From: Bacteroidota bacterium
Lineage (GTDB): Bacteria > Bacteroidota > Bacteroidia > Flavobacteriales > Weeksellaceae
Reading direction: 5' to 3'
DNA: 64,000 nucleotides
Assembly: GCA_023399595.1 (NCBI GenBank)
Contig: JAEWOR010000034.1
Span: 1 to 64,000 of the forward strand
The notes beneath the pieces are model-generated. The model was not told the origin of the DNA, did no database searches, and worked only from the letters and a program-made list of their open reading frames with translations. Both the position numbers and the translations under genes were made by a program. Below are positions 9,001 through 16,073 of this stretch, in pieces. Each line of letters starts with the position of its first letter. Within the stretch, counting starts at the first letter, position 1.

Positions 9001-10441
9001 CAATAAATTCTGAAGTAAAAAAACCAGAAATTTTCTTTTGTAGCTTTTCCCAAGTTGCCGCTGCATTATTATTTACTTTATCAAATTCATTTTGTAAAGA
9101 TGTTCCTTCTTTAATGCTTTGGTTAGCTAAATCTATCTGGTCCCTAAAACGTGCTGTATTGTCTGATGCAGCACCTAATACAGATTTAACGTATTGGTCA
9201 TTTAGTTTAAGATGTTCGAATATGGAGGCTAGTTCTGTAGCATCTAATCCTTTTAATCCTTCGGAGAATTTTAAGAAGAATTCTGTAGGATTAGAGTTTA
9301 TAAGATCTTTTACCTGCTTCTCTGGGACCCTCATTACTTCTGCAAACTTTGCAGTGTTTTTTGCTGCAGTAGTCATAAAGTTAGAGAATGCTGTGGCTCC
9401 ACGTTCTGCATCTATGCCAGACTCTTCTAATGCAGCGCCAATGCCCATAACATCGCCAATAGCTGGTTTTAGTGCGGAAGGCATTGCTCCAACTCTGGTT
9501 GTAAAGTCTGCTATGTTGGCTTCACTTGAAGCTCCATTTGCTGCAAGTTCATTAAGTGCAGAACCCACCTCATTAATAGATTGAGCAATAGGTAAGGATT
9601 TGGTACTATCGTACAGTGTTGTTATCTTTCCTAAAGATTCTGCAACTTTAGAAGCTCCACCAGACCAAGAGTCTCCCAGTGCTACATTAGCTTTATCTAC
9701 CTCTTTTACAAAATCCGCTATCTGCGATTTAGCAACTCCTAAACGTCCGCCTTCTTCTGCAATCTTTAGAAGATCAATCTTAGAAGTACGAGTATCAAAG
9801 TCTGAGAATGCTTTTGTTAATCGCTCAACCTCTTGCCTTGTCATGTTTGTAGTTTTCTCTACTCCAGACATTGCATCAGCCATTTTGTTATTACGATCAA
9901 TAATGTTTTGTACAGTAATACCAAAACCAACAAGTGCTGCGGCTCCTGCTGTAATTAAGCCAGAATAATGATTGAACTTATCTGCTAATGCTGAAAAAGA
10001 TTTACGGCTTTCATTAGCTCCACCACTAACCTCCCTTAGTCTTGTATTGATAGCTCCTATCTGCTCGTTTAGTTTTTGTGCTGCCTCAGAACCGGGAAGG
10101 ACATTAACCTTCATTTGATTAAGAAGGGCCAACTCTTTTTTAAGTTGACCAACTGTCATCTGGGTGATATCCATTGAAGCCCTTAATTCTTCAATCTTTT
10201 TATTATTAAGCCCTATTTCAGTCGTTGATTTCTGAATTTCTTTAGTTAGTGCATCCCATTCCTGTGCGTTAGCTTTATTTCTTCTTCCTAGTTCATCCTT
10301 CTTTTGCTTCAATACATCTATAGACTCATTGAGCTTATTATTCTCCTCGCGCAAAGAATGAATTTCTTTTTGGGCTGGATCAGAGTTGACTGCAATAGTC
10401 AATTTCATTATCTCATCCCTTATCTGTTTTCCAGAAGCCAT
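6047..10441 (-). CDS. Phage tail tape measure protein (TP901 family type)
   Basis: A 1,464-residue protein that sets tail length. An N-terminal coiled-coil region (about 1-130) leads into a TP901-like core (GATAFSNFMTTAAKN, IFEHLKLNDQYVKSVLG). Hydrophobic segments follow around 525-640, then a long charged coiled coil, and an Ala/Gly-rich hydrophobic stretch near 1325-1360. I start at the ATG at 10441. An upstream in-frame TTG at 10468 would place the late promoter -7 box inside the coding sequence. Its length implies a tail well over 150 nm by the usual rule of about 1.5 angstrom per residue. Confidence 0.92.
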   Translation of the reverse strand: MASGKQIRDEIMKLTIAVNSDPAQKEIHSLREENNKLNESIDVLKQKKDELGRRNKANAQEWDALTKEIQKSTTEIGLNNKKIEELRASMDITQMTVGQLKKELALLNQMKVNVLPGSEAAQKLNEQIGAINTRLREVSGGANESRKSFSALADKFNHYSGLITAGAAALVGFGITVQNIIDRNNKMADAMSGVEKTTNMTRQEVERLTKAFSDFDTRTSKIDLLKIAEEGGRLGVAKSQIADFVKEVDKANVALGDSWSGGASKVAESLGKITTLYDSTKSLPIAQSINEVGSALNELAANGASSEANIADFTTRVGAMPSALKPAIGDVMGIGAALEESGIDAERGATAFSNFMTTAAKNTAKFAEVMRVPEKQVKDLINSNPTEFFLKFSEGLKGLDATELASIFEHLKLNDQYVKSVLGAASDNTARFRDQIDLANQSIKEGTSLQNEFDKVNNNAAATWEKLQKKISGFFTSEFIAKGLDKLITGFSLFVGVSKDAESKLGAFGKTVLDFTRVLSFLISLVISYNLAIAVYNTLMKETLLRTLAVEAAQRAMAATTAISNGLITIFRASIWLLGAGYSFLTGNTVAANFAMKGFSATLAANPIGAVLTVVTLLSSAFYILKKRNDEATEAAKIHYEKLHQYQTMQKENLQSGKDAVEKYKNSVDGLIGVIKDENATQELRKRAYEQLIKIHPEFMNTVDKEYRATQSLVQVYSDLARQVEITAIAKARASAKQSIYQENEKLKIDYIKGSANRQKEQDDRNELRKKYSYDKERGNSAVYMFGSFAEHNKGVEVLNKLAANNALLNKINGEEKKRVTEITELLKTAKGAKKKELEAELNGYLGIENSIDASGNGNYKKDFGGDDAGKKDEAKTARDKKREAEKWKDIMDQRVKDGETAEQLARQIELDIEDAKIEAMNEGFEKELAALNLQEQRRLAEIDKKKVQQSSFGKIDEQIAKAKGDDKLFFEELRASWEANNAELELLKISRAEVFAKKKETLDYKYKTEEFKKSQEAHQSELGELQRQYNEEFAQYENLEALKAGLKDRLKSNEITQIKTWEDGKQALQKVYHQQELQAQIAHMQSLLAMYQQVEKDMSSTLTPEQRKEVLKFIDEAKNKLAELNATKKGEDKKGEKSIEDKLGKGDADLLGFTRDDWESLYANIQNGTDMLGSMKMAISALSSAFSTYYAYVEANEKKQLATYQKNTDSKKKRLKNQLDTGVINQETYKRETLKLDQELDKKKAELEVKAAKRQRAMQISQAIAGTAMAIINAANTQPFMPLGLAMMVVAGAMGALQIATIASAPLPESTGYEEGFNTMGDEYPIQRQQDGKRFNVRRRGLRSGLVDRPTHFIAGENGVEMVIDSPTWTSYSPELKSAIYSANARAKGFESGFNTVPEKTPTSGNNDEVILKMMNVLGEYTSVMKDIKENGLAAYFVKSARNGKEMQDMLDENQKLINKNKH

Positions 10442-10455
10442 GTTATTAGTTTTCG

Positions 10456-10493
10456 CAAAGTTGCTCAAGCCTTTGCAGGTGCGTTGTGACGCA
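10456..10493 (-). promoter_or_regulatory. Late promoter P2
   Basis: TGCGTCACAA (10493-10484), 20 nt, then CAACTTTG (10463-10456), 14 nt before the tape-measure ATG. Same spacing as the other five copies. Confidence 0.75.
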
Positions 10494-10859
10494 TGAATAA
10501 GGAAGATTTGCTCTATTGGTGCGTTCGCTTATCAATTTTCCGCAAATCGCTTATTGGTGGGGTTTCGTGCCATATATCTGCATTTCGCTATTTCTCTGCG
10601 GTCGCTTTATAGGGTCGTGAGCGGGGCGGGCTCGGAATCAATTAATCTTTTTTCAAAAAAGATGGAAAAAGGTTTTAATACTGATTTACAACTCCTTAGC
10701 GTAGATGATTATAAAAAACAAGGTTTTTTGTAAGGTTCGCAGTTGTATTTTTTAATTATTTAAAATAGTTATAAATAACTGATTTACAACCAAATAACGC
10801 TGTTTTATGTCCGTTTTTTCGGATATTTTTCGTAAATTTAAGTACTTAAATACTTAATA
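10494..10859. other. Non-coding interval with GC-rich block and repeats
   Basis: No gene is supported. Positions 10500-10645 are markedly more GC-rich than the surroundings and contain TATTGGTG twice. From 10680 on the DNA is AT-rich, with two copies of ACTGATTTACAAC (10680-10692 and 10778-10790) and TTTTTTGTAAGG. These match elements of the iteron region at 36540-36630. The right part must carry the promoter of the plus-strand cassette. Confidence 0.5.
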
Positions 10860-11246
10860 ATGAATGATTTAACAACTAAAGCGAACGGAGCGAAGACAGT
10901 AACTCCCGCTACAGAACCAAAAGCGAACACTAAAACGGAGAAGTTAAAAAGTGAAGATAAAAAGATAATTATTGAAACAACAGCCGAAAAAAGGCTTAAA
11001 AATCTCGAAAACTTCCAAAAAGTTTGCATGAAATTTAATTTTTTAAAGAAAAAAAGCGATGACTTAAACGCCTACATGATAGGGAGAGACGGTTTAAAAG
11101 AAACTTTGATTATAGAAAATACAGACGGACAAACTTTTGAAATCTCAAATACTTTGATAATTGCGGAGATTTTAAACTTAGGACAAAATAAACTTTTTGA
11201 ATTGCTTGAAAAAGCAGAAAAAGAAGTACTGGACTTTACAATATAA
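10860..11246 (+). CDS. Small accessory protein, first gene of the plus-strand cassette
   Basis: 128 residues: a Lys/Thr/Ala-rich disordered head (1-45), then a folded part containing FEISNTLIIAEILNLGQNKL. I do not recognise a function. I have the impression of similar proteins in Bacteroidota mobile elements, but cannot confirm it. It points opposite to the surrounding late genes, between the tape measure and terminase units, and is followed by its own hairpin, which suggests inserted cargo. Confidence 0.6.
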   Translation: MNDLTTKANGAKTVTPATEPKANTKTEKLKSEDKKIIIETTAEKRLKNLENFQKVCMKFNFLKKKSDDLNAYMIGRDGLKETLIIENTDGQTFEISNTLIIAEILNLGQNKLFELLEKAEKEVLDFTI

Positions 11247-11254
11247 CAAATAAA

Positions 11255-11284
11255 AAATGCGGAGTTCTCGACCGCTCCGCATTT
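11255..11284 (+). terminator. Hairpin inside the plus-strand cassette
   Basis: Perfect 10-bp stem AAATGCGGAG/CTCCGCATTT with a 10-nt loop, but only a short T tract. It may partly terminate transcription before the SymE-like genes. Confidence 0.6.
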
Positions 11285-11304
11285 AATTAAATAATGAATG
11301 ACTT

Positions 11305-11514
11305 ATGAAAATCATAGACCACAAAGATATTAATTTATCATCAAAAGTAATAGAAATTTTAAGCCAAAGAGGTTATTCTCACATTTTCAATTGGAGTGAA
11401 TTTTACGAGTACAAGAACAGCACAAGTAAAGAAATTTTTCAAGCTTCTGCAATAGCGGATTTATTTATTTCTAACAGTTGCGAATTTTCAGATTTTGAGG
11501 AGTATGTTTTTTAA
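11305..11514 (+). CDS. Small protein preceding the SymE-like gene
   Basis: 69 residues, acidic and aromatic (HIFNWSEFYEYKN), no recognised domain. Its stop overlaps the next start by 11 bp, so translation is coupled to the SymE-like gene. A partner or antidote role is possible but is only inferred from the arrangement. Confidence 0.6.
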   Translation: MKIIDHKDINLSSKVIEILSQRGYSHIFNWSEFYEYKNSTSKEIFQASAIADLFISNSCEFSDFEEYVF

Positions 11515-11668
11515 AAAATTAAAAATCTGCTATCTGTGGCAGAAAGAGAAGCAAGTTCCAAAAATTAACCTTTCCGGGGATTGGTTACAAAACGCAGGTT
11601 TTGAAATTGGCAAAAGTGTAAAAGTAGAAGTAAAAGCTAATAAAATTATAATTACTAATGAAAATTAA
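11504..11668 (+). CDS. SymE-like toxin-family protein
   Basis: 54 residues. The C-terminal half (VPKINLSGDWLQNAGFEIG, then KVEVKANKIIIT) matches the SymE toxin pattern, an AbrB-like fold: P-x-I-x-L-x-G-x-W-L, A-G-F, then two short beta strands. E. coli SymE is an SOS-linked toxin controlled by an antisense RNA. No antisense RNA was identified here. It overlaps genes on both sides (11504-11514 and 11658-11668), indicating one operon. At 54 residues it is a compact version of the family. Confidence 0.72.
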   Translation: MFFKKLKICYLWQKEKQVPKINLSGDWLQNAGFEIGKSVKVEVKANKIIITNEN

Positions 11669-12086
11669 AGTATACAACGGAGAGACAACAGAACCCAATG
11701 AAGGCGAAACCGTTTTTTATATCCAATGTAAGGGGAATTATTCGGGGAGACCTTTAAAAAAACCTATTCCCAACTGTTGGGAGGTTAGAACTTTTAGGAG
11801 TGTAGATTTTGAAATTATGTACATCATCTTTGAAAGTAAAATTTTAACACCTTTTTTGCGTGGTTCTGTAATTCCTTTTTTAAGTCTTAAAGATTATAAA
11901 AATATAATTTCCCCAATATTGGACAACGCTATACAAGAGAACAGAATAATAAATGAACATTATTTACAACTCAGAAAAATAGAGGAAAACATAACTCACC
12001 AGGATAAAATAAAAAAACTGCTTTTGGAAATGAAAAAAGCAATATCAAACGAAGTTTACAAGAAAATAGAAAGCATATCTATTTAA
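11658..12086 (+). CDS. Accessory protein, last gene of the plus-strand cassette
   Basis: 142 residues starting MKIKVYNGETTEPNEGE and containing KGNYSGRPLKKPIPNCW. The opening resembles uncharacterised proteins of Bacteroidota conjugative elements (possibly the DUF6943 type; from memory, unchecked). No enzymatic motif seen. It starts inside the SymE-like gene and ends at a terminator, closing the operon. Confidence 0.6.
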   Translation: MKIKVYNGETTEPNEGETVFYIQCKGNYSGRPLKKPIPNCWEVRTFRSVDFEIMYIIFESKILTPFLRGSVIPFLSLKDYKNIISPILDNAIQENRIINEHYLQLRKIEENITHQDKIKKLLLEMKKAISNEVYKKIESISI

Positions 12087-12090
12087 AAGA

Positions 12091-12117
12091 AATACCGCCA
12101 AAGTGCGGTATTTTTAT
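12091..12117. terminator. Terminator of the plus-strand cassette
   Basis: 8-bp stem AATACCGC/GCGGTATT, 6-nt loop and a T-rich tail. It separates the plus-strand cassette from the convergent gene ending at 12160. Confidence 0.82.
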
Positions 12118-12159
12118 TTCATGAATTATCCGTTTACAAACGGTTACAATCGTTTTTTT

Positions 12160-12654
12160 TTAAAAATTTCGGCTTCGCCGTTCCGTCTCGCCGAAAGGTG
12201 TTTTTTCCCATTTCTTTTCCCTGTTCCCATAAAAAACAGTTTTTGTAGAACCATCTTTTTGTCTTTCTAAAGCTAAAGCTCCTTCTAGTTGTTTCTGAAT
12301 GCCATCTAAATAATTTATTTTATTCTGTTTTTCTAAAGGTAAAGATAAAAGAGGATTATTTATTTTATGTATTTTCCTTTTTTTTCCATCTGGACAAAAA
12401 ATTTCTTCTCCATTTTCTTTCGAATCGAAATAACCAAGAATAGGATTGTGAGATCTTCCAACTGTTCTACCTCCATTTTTATAAAAACCAGATATTTTAC
12501 CGCTTAATACCATAACAGATAAAGCAAAATATTTTAATGCATCTGCCATATCTCCCGCTCTAAAAGCTGCCGAATTTAGATTATTTTTAAAACTAAAAAT
12601 CTTTTCATTTTCAATTTGCTTTCTTTTTTTAAATATGCGTTTTTTATTGCTCAT
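12160..12654 (-). CDS. Basic protein downstream of terminase, function unknown
   Basis: 164 residues, strongly basic at both ends (MSNKKRIFKKRKQ ... TERRSRNF). The start at 12654 is preferred over an upstream frame because its ATG overlaps the stop of the small ORF before it (ATGA). A short stretch, GDMADALKYF, resembles the last nuclease motif of the neighbouring TerL (NMSDAFKYF), but the catalytic context is missing. I assign no function. Confidence 0.6.
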   Translation of the reverse strand: MSNKKRIFKKRKQIENEKIFSFKNNLNSAAFRAGDMADALKYFALSVMVLSGKISGFYKNGGRTVGRSHNPILGYFDSKENGEEIFCPDGKKRKIHKINNPLLSLPLEKQNKINYLDGIQKQLEGALALERQKDGSTKTVFYGNREKKWEKTPFGETERRSRNF

Positions 12655-12761
12655 ATAATTCTTGATAAAAAATTTAAAACTGGATCCCAAACCACAGAAA
12701 AAGTTTCGAAAATCTTTTTTTTGAGTAGAATTATAGAATCTTCTATACTTATTTTCTCCAT
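12651..12761 (-). CDS. 36-residue leader ORF, translationally coupled
   Basis: The ORF starts 3 nt after a perfect TATATTTG -7 box and ends with TGA overlapping the next ATG. It reads MEKISIEDSIILLKKK, then a hydrophobic tail. The near-leaderless start and exact coupling suggest it is translated. Function unknown. Confidence 0.45.
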   Translation of the reverse strand: MEKISIEDSIILLKKKIFETFSVVWDPVLNFLSRII

Positions 12762-12764
12762 ACT

Positions 12765-12772
12765 CAAATATA
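12765..12772 (-). promoter_or_regulatory. -7 box for the 12654 gene pair
   Basis: TATATTTG on the minus strand, 3 nt before the ATG at 12761 and just inside the terL 3' end. I see no clear TTG -33 element at the usual distance. Confidence 0.5.
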
Positions 12773-12779
12773 CAAAAAT

Positions 12780-14498
12780 TTAGTGCATTGTTGGAGCATA
12801 AGCGGTTGTAGTTGCATAAGTTCCTTTTATTAAACTCATATATTTTGGACGACAGATAAAATACTTAAATGCATCACTCATATTGGTACTCCACATAGGC
12901 AATCTTGCTTTTGGAAGATTCTTCTCACTAGATTTATCTTTATGGATAGATTTCTTACCTGTCTTCTGCTCAATCTTAATAACCTGTTTTGCTAACTCTA
13001 ACGAGGATTTTAGCTCTTTACATTGATGCATATCTATCAATAATTTCGGAAGTCTAGGATTAGCTTCGCTCATTAAGGTTTTCATCATTAAAAATTCCTC
13101 TTCATGGTAAATATTGCCTTGCCCTCTGGACATTAAATTTACTTTCCAACCTGTATTTTTATTATCGTTTGTTTCTATAGCGGTTTTTAAAAGTCCTGCC
13201 CAGTCTTTCCCTGTTTTGGAGTTTTGATTTCCTGAACGATCATAATATAAATCTAAAACTTTCATTTTATGATTTCTGAAAAAGTCCACAAACATTTCGC
13301 CTATTACTTTTTCTGATTGTTCTATGGTAAATAGATTTTTAAGGATCCTTTGTACCCAACCTTGCTCTTGACCTACCACCATAGACATCATGTCTCCAAA
13401 ATCGGCTCCAGCTTCTAGTTTTTGTCGAGTATTTATATATTTTAGTCCATCGGAAGTAATTATAGGTTTATCGCCAAAATCAAACTGCTGCATAAATTCT
13501 AATAGCAAGCCGTCATCATAAAAATGCTTAGCTTCTAAGAAAGGATAAAACTTGTCACCATGTTTTATTTCATGCTTCATGGTAAGAATTGCAGGACGAA
13601 ACTGCTCTGGTCCCAAAATCTTCAATTGCTCTATAAACCAATCTAATTTTAAGATATCGGCATTAGCAAATGAAGACATCATTAAAAACATTGTAGAATT
13701 GATGCGTGTTTTTCTTAATCTTTCGTTCCATCGATACCAAGCTCTTTTGTGCCTATCATAAGCCAATCTATCTTTTTTGAAATAAGCTTTTAAGAGATCT
13801 TGTTTTATTCTGTTCACTTCCAAAGAAGCATGAAGAATTAGATTAAGCTGCTCTGCATCCATATTTTTCTCCTGGTCCAGAATCCAATCGTACTCATTTA
13901 CGCTCAATACATTGGGCATATCTGTAGTAAATGTTTTTCCTAGGTAATAATGAGAATGAGAAAAACGTAAGTTTTCACCACGAAGAGCAGGCAAAAGCTT
14001 ATCTAATTTATCTTTTACCAAATATTTTACTTCATCGCCAAAAGCATGTTGGTAAGAATCCCCCGCCATTGAGGAAACTACATCCATTGAAGCAAGTTTG
14101 TAAAAGCAACCATTATAAAATGATATGGTATGTTTATAAGAAAGAGGTTTTTTATAAGGTTTTGCAAAGCTAGAAGGAGGACGGTCATTCACAACGTAAT
14201 GCACTCCTTCTTTTAATCCGAAATCATTCCACCCTTTTATCATAGACGGAACAGTGTTGGAAAGCAAGTTGGAATAATAATCTCCCACAAAAGCAAAATA
14301 GGCTCCGGGCATATCTTTAGAAACTCTGATGGAGCGCCTTGCAATAATTTGAGTTGTTTTACCCGTAGCTCTTCCTGCTACAACATATAAGTTTTGAGGA
14401 TCTAAAACCTCAATTCCCATACCTGCAGAATTTACATACTGAAATTCTGCATTCCCGTGAAATGTACCGTTTGATTTTTCGAATATACGATGAGACAT
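12780..14498 (-). CDS. terL: Terminase large subunit
   Basis: 572 residues; the ATP-driven DNA packaging motor with headful or site-cleaving nuclease. Walker A is GRATGKTT (42-49). Walker B and catalytic Glu are in HAFGDEVKY (D155, E156). The RNase-H-like nuclease acids are D366 (GADFGD), D420 (LYYDRSG) and D542 (MSDAFKYF). Length is normal for phage TerL. Its ATG overlaps the stop of the upstream gene at 14498. Confidence 0.93.
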   Translation of the reverse strand: MSHRIFEKSNGTFHGNAEFQYVNSAGMGIEVLDPQNLYVVAGRATGKTTQIIARRSIRVSKDMPGAYFAFVGDYYSNLLSNTVPSMIKGWNDFGLKEGVHYVVNDRPPSSFAKPYKKPLSYKHTISFYNGCFYKLASMDVVSSMAGDSYQHAFGDEVKYLVKDKLDKLLPALRGENLRFSHSHYYLGKTFTTDMPNVLSVNEYDWILDQEKNMDAEQLNLILHASLEVNRIKQDLLKAYFKKDRLAYDRHKRAWYRWNERLRKTRINSTMFLMMSSFANADILKLDWFIEQLKILGPEQFRPAILTMKHEIKHGDKFYPFLEAKHFYDDGLLLEFMQQFDFGDKPIITSDGLKYINTRQKLEAGADFGDMMSMVVGQEQGWVQRILKNLFTIEQSEKVIGEMFVDFFRNHKMKVLDLYYDRSGNQNSKTGKDWAGLLKTAIETNDNKNTGWKVNLMSRGQGNIYHEEEFLMMKTLMSEANPRLPKLLIDMHQCKELKSSLELAKQVIKIEQKTGKKSIHKDKSSEKNLPKARLPMWSTNMSDAFKYFICRPKYMSLIKGTYATTTAYAPTMH

Positions 14499-15124
14499 TA
14501 GTCGTTGTTTCTTGGGTTTTCGTTACTTTTTAAATATCTGAAAGGGAAACGATCTACTTCTAATTTTGCTGCTTCTTTTATTTTCTCTGGAACATCTGGA
14601 AGATTATCAATCATTTCAGCCAATTCGTTTCTTGGTACCCTATCTTCTCCGAACATAGTAATATCTGTAGTTAGAATTTGAATTTGCTTCATTAAATCTT
14701 CCTCCATTTCCATAATATCCTCTACATCTAATTGTAGAGTTTCTTTAATTTCTTTAAGGATTTTAGCAGCATCTAAGAAGTCTTTAGAAGTTTTGGCCAC
14801 CCTAATGGAAGCGGTAAAACATTTCATCATTTTATCGGCTAAAAGGTTTCTCCAAACATCTTTTGGCAATGTATTTTCTGATGAAAAATGTATAAGCGCA
14901 TCTTTTAGAAGCTTTACCGCTTGGTAACGCTTAAAGCCATCTACTTGAACTAGATAGTTTATAACAGCTTCTTGATTTGGGAAATCGAAATTTCGGCGAT
15001 ACATCCCCCAAATTCTCTCCAGCATTAAGGCATATGCAACAATATTTGGCGGCATAGTTTCTTTTCCAGATTCCATCCACTCCAATAAATCTTCCAGTTC
15101 TATATCATCGAAATTGTAATTCAT
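14498..15124 (-). CDS. Packaging-module protein of unknown function
   Basis: 208 residues, acidic, mostly helical. It sits between the putative small terminase and TerL, overlapping both by one base, so it is part of the packaging operon. A terminase accessory role is likely from position only. No motif recognised. Confidence 0.7.
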   Translation of the reverse strand: MNYNFDDIELEDLLEWMESGKETMPPNIVAYALMLERIWGMYRRNFDFPNQEAVINYLVQVDGFKRYQAVKLLKDALIHFSSENTLPKDVWRNLLADKMMKCFTASIRVAKTSKDFLDAAKILKEIKETLQLDVEDIMEMEEDLMKQIQILTTDITMFGEDRVPRNELAEMIDNLPDVPEKIKEAAKLEVDRFPFRYLKSNENPRNND

Positions 15125-15465
15125 TATGTATTAAAAAGTTCGTTTTTAATGTTTTCTATCCTTTGCTCTTCCCACTTTTTTTCCATTTGTTGTTTTGCTG
15201 TGAGATTTCCTTTTTTGGCGTTTTCTAATATCACCTTATCAGTTTCCATTTGCGCCATCATTAAGCCGCGGTGATACGCTGAATTAATGGGAGTGCCTTT
15301 TGTCTTGAAATCCCGAAGAAAAAGCCTTGTTTTTCTTTGGAGTACAAGACATATTTTTTCTGCAGAAAAACCCACGGCTGACATTTCTTCTACAGTTTGC
15401 AATTCTTCTGGAGCCAATGGACACCAAATAGAAATAACATCATTAGATTGTGGTTCTAGATTCAT
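15124..15465 (-). CDS. Putative terminase small subunit
   Basis: 113 residues with an N-terminal helix-turn-helix-like region (EELQTVEEMSAVGFSAEKICLVLQ) and a charged C-terminal helix (TAKQQMEKKWEEQRIENIKNELF), the usual architecture of small terminase subunits that recognise phage DNA. Adjacent to terL in the expected order. No direct proof of DNA binding. Confidence 0.6.
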   Translation of the reverse strand: MNLEPQSNDVISIWCPLAPEELQTVEEMSAVGFSAEKICLVLQRKTRLFLRDFKTKGTPINSAYHRGLMMAQMETDKVILENAKKGNLTAKQQMEKKWEEQRIENIKNELFNT

Positions 15466-15466
15466 C

Positions 15467-16072
15467 TTAATTTATTTTATAGACTACTTTAGAATCTGTG
15501 AAAAGCTTTCTGCGTAGATTATATACCGTTTCGTCATTTGCCAATACATATTGCTCATAACAAGCATTTTCGCCCCAATTTCCCGAACCTTCGATACAGA
15601 AATAGGACGTTTCGGTTTTTAGTAGCGTTACTTTGGAGTGATTCCAAGCGTAAATAACAGTTACTTGAGGATTTACAGTTGCCCAAGCATTTATAGTATC
15701 AGAAATTTTAGGATTCCTTTTCTGCATAGAATCGGAAATAAGAAGATTTATTTTTCCTATTCTGCCAATTCTTTGAAGTTCTTGCAAGGCTTCAACTACC
15801 TTCATTGAAATAGAATATGTGGACGCAGATAATTCTTCAATATATCCAAGCCTAGAAATAAGCTCCACGAAGGTGAAACCGTTAAAAGCCTGTATTGTTT
15901 GCAGAAATTTTATTTCTCCAGGTTCTGGCAATTTTACCAAGTCTTGAGACAATTTTTCTATAATATCTACAGTAATGTTCAGAAATTTAGAGGTAAAGGC
16001 GGAAGAGTTACCTTCCGCCTTTTCATTATGGTTATTAGAATTTACCCCTATTTCCGAAGTATTGAACAACAT
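15467..16072 (-). CDS. Phospholipase D-like domain protein in the packaging module
   Basis: 201 residues. The C-terminal half carries one PLD-type half-site: H145-x-K147 (NHSKVTLL) followed at the right spacing by GSGNW (162-166), the H-x-K...G-S-x-N signature. The usual Asp after HxK is not obvious. The N-terminal half is helical. PLD-superfamily members include nucleases and phospholipases, which pair two half-sites, often by dimerising. It lies one base from the putative small terminase, so a role in DNA end processing or packaging is inferred. Confidence 0.65.
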   Translation of the reverse strand: MLFNTSEIGVNSNNHNEKAEGNSSAFTSKFLNITVDIIEKLSQDLVKLPEPGEIKFLQTIQAFNGFTFVELISRLGYIEELSASTYSISMKVVEALQELQRIGRIGKINLLISDSMQKRNPKISDTINAWATVNPQVTVIYAWNHSKVTLLKTETSYFCIEGSGNWGENACYEQYVLANDETVYNLRRKLFTDSKVVYKIN

Positions 16073-16073
16073 T

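Noticed and set aside
8931..9584. Long plus-strand frame (217 codons) inside the tape measure gene
   Set aside because: It is antisense to a well-supported coiled-coil/TP901 protein and is low in charge and biased in Ser/Ala, as expected from the complement of that gene. The same holds for other plus-strand frames at 7450-9968.
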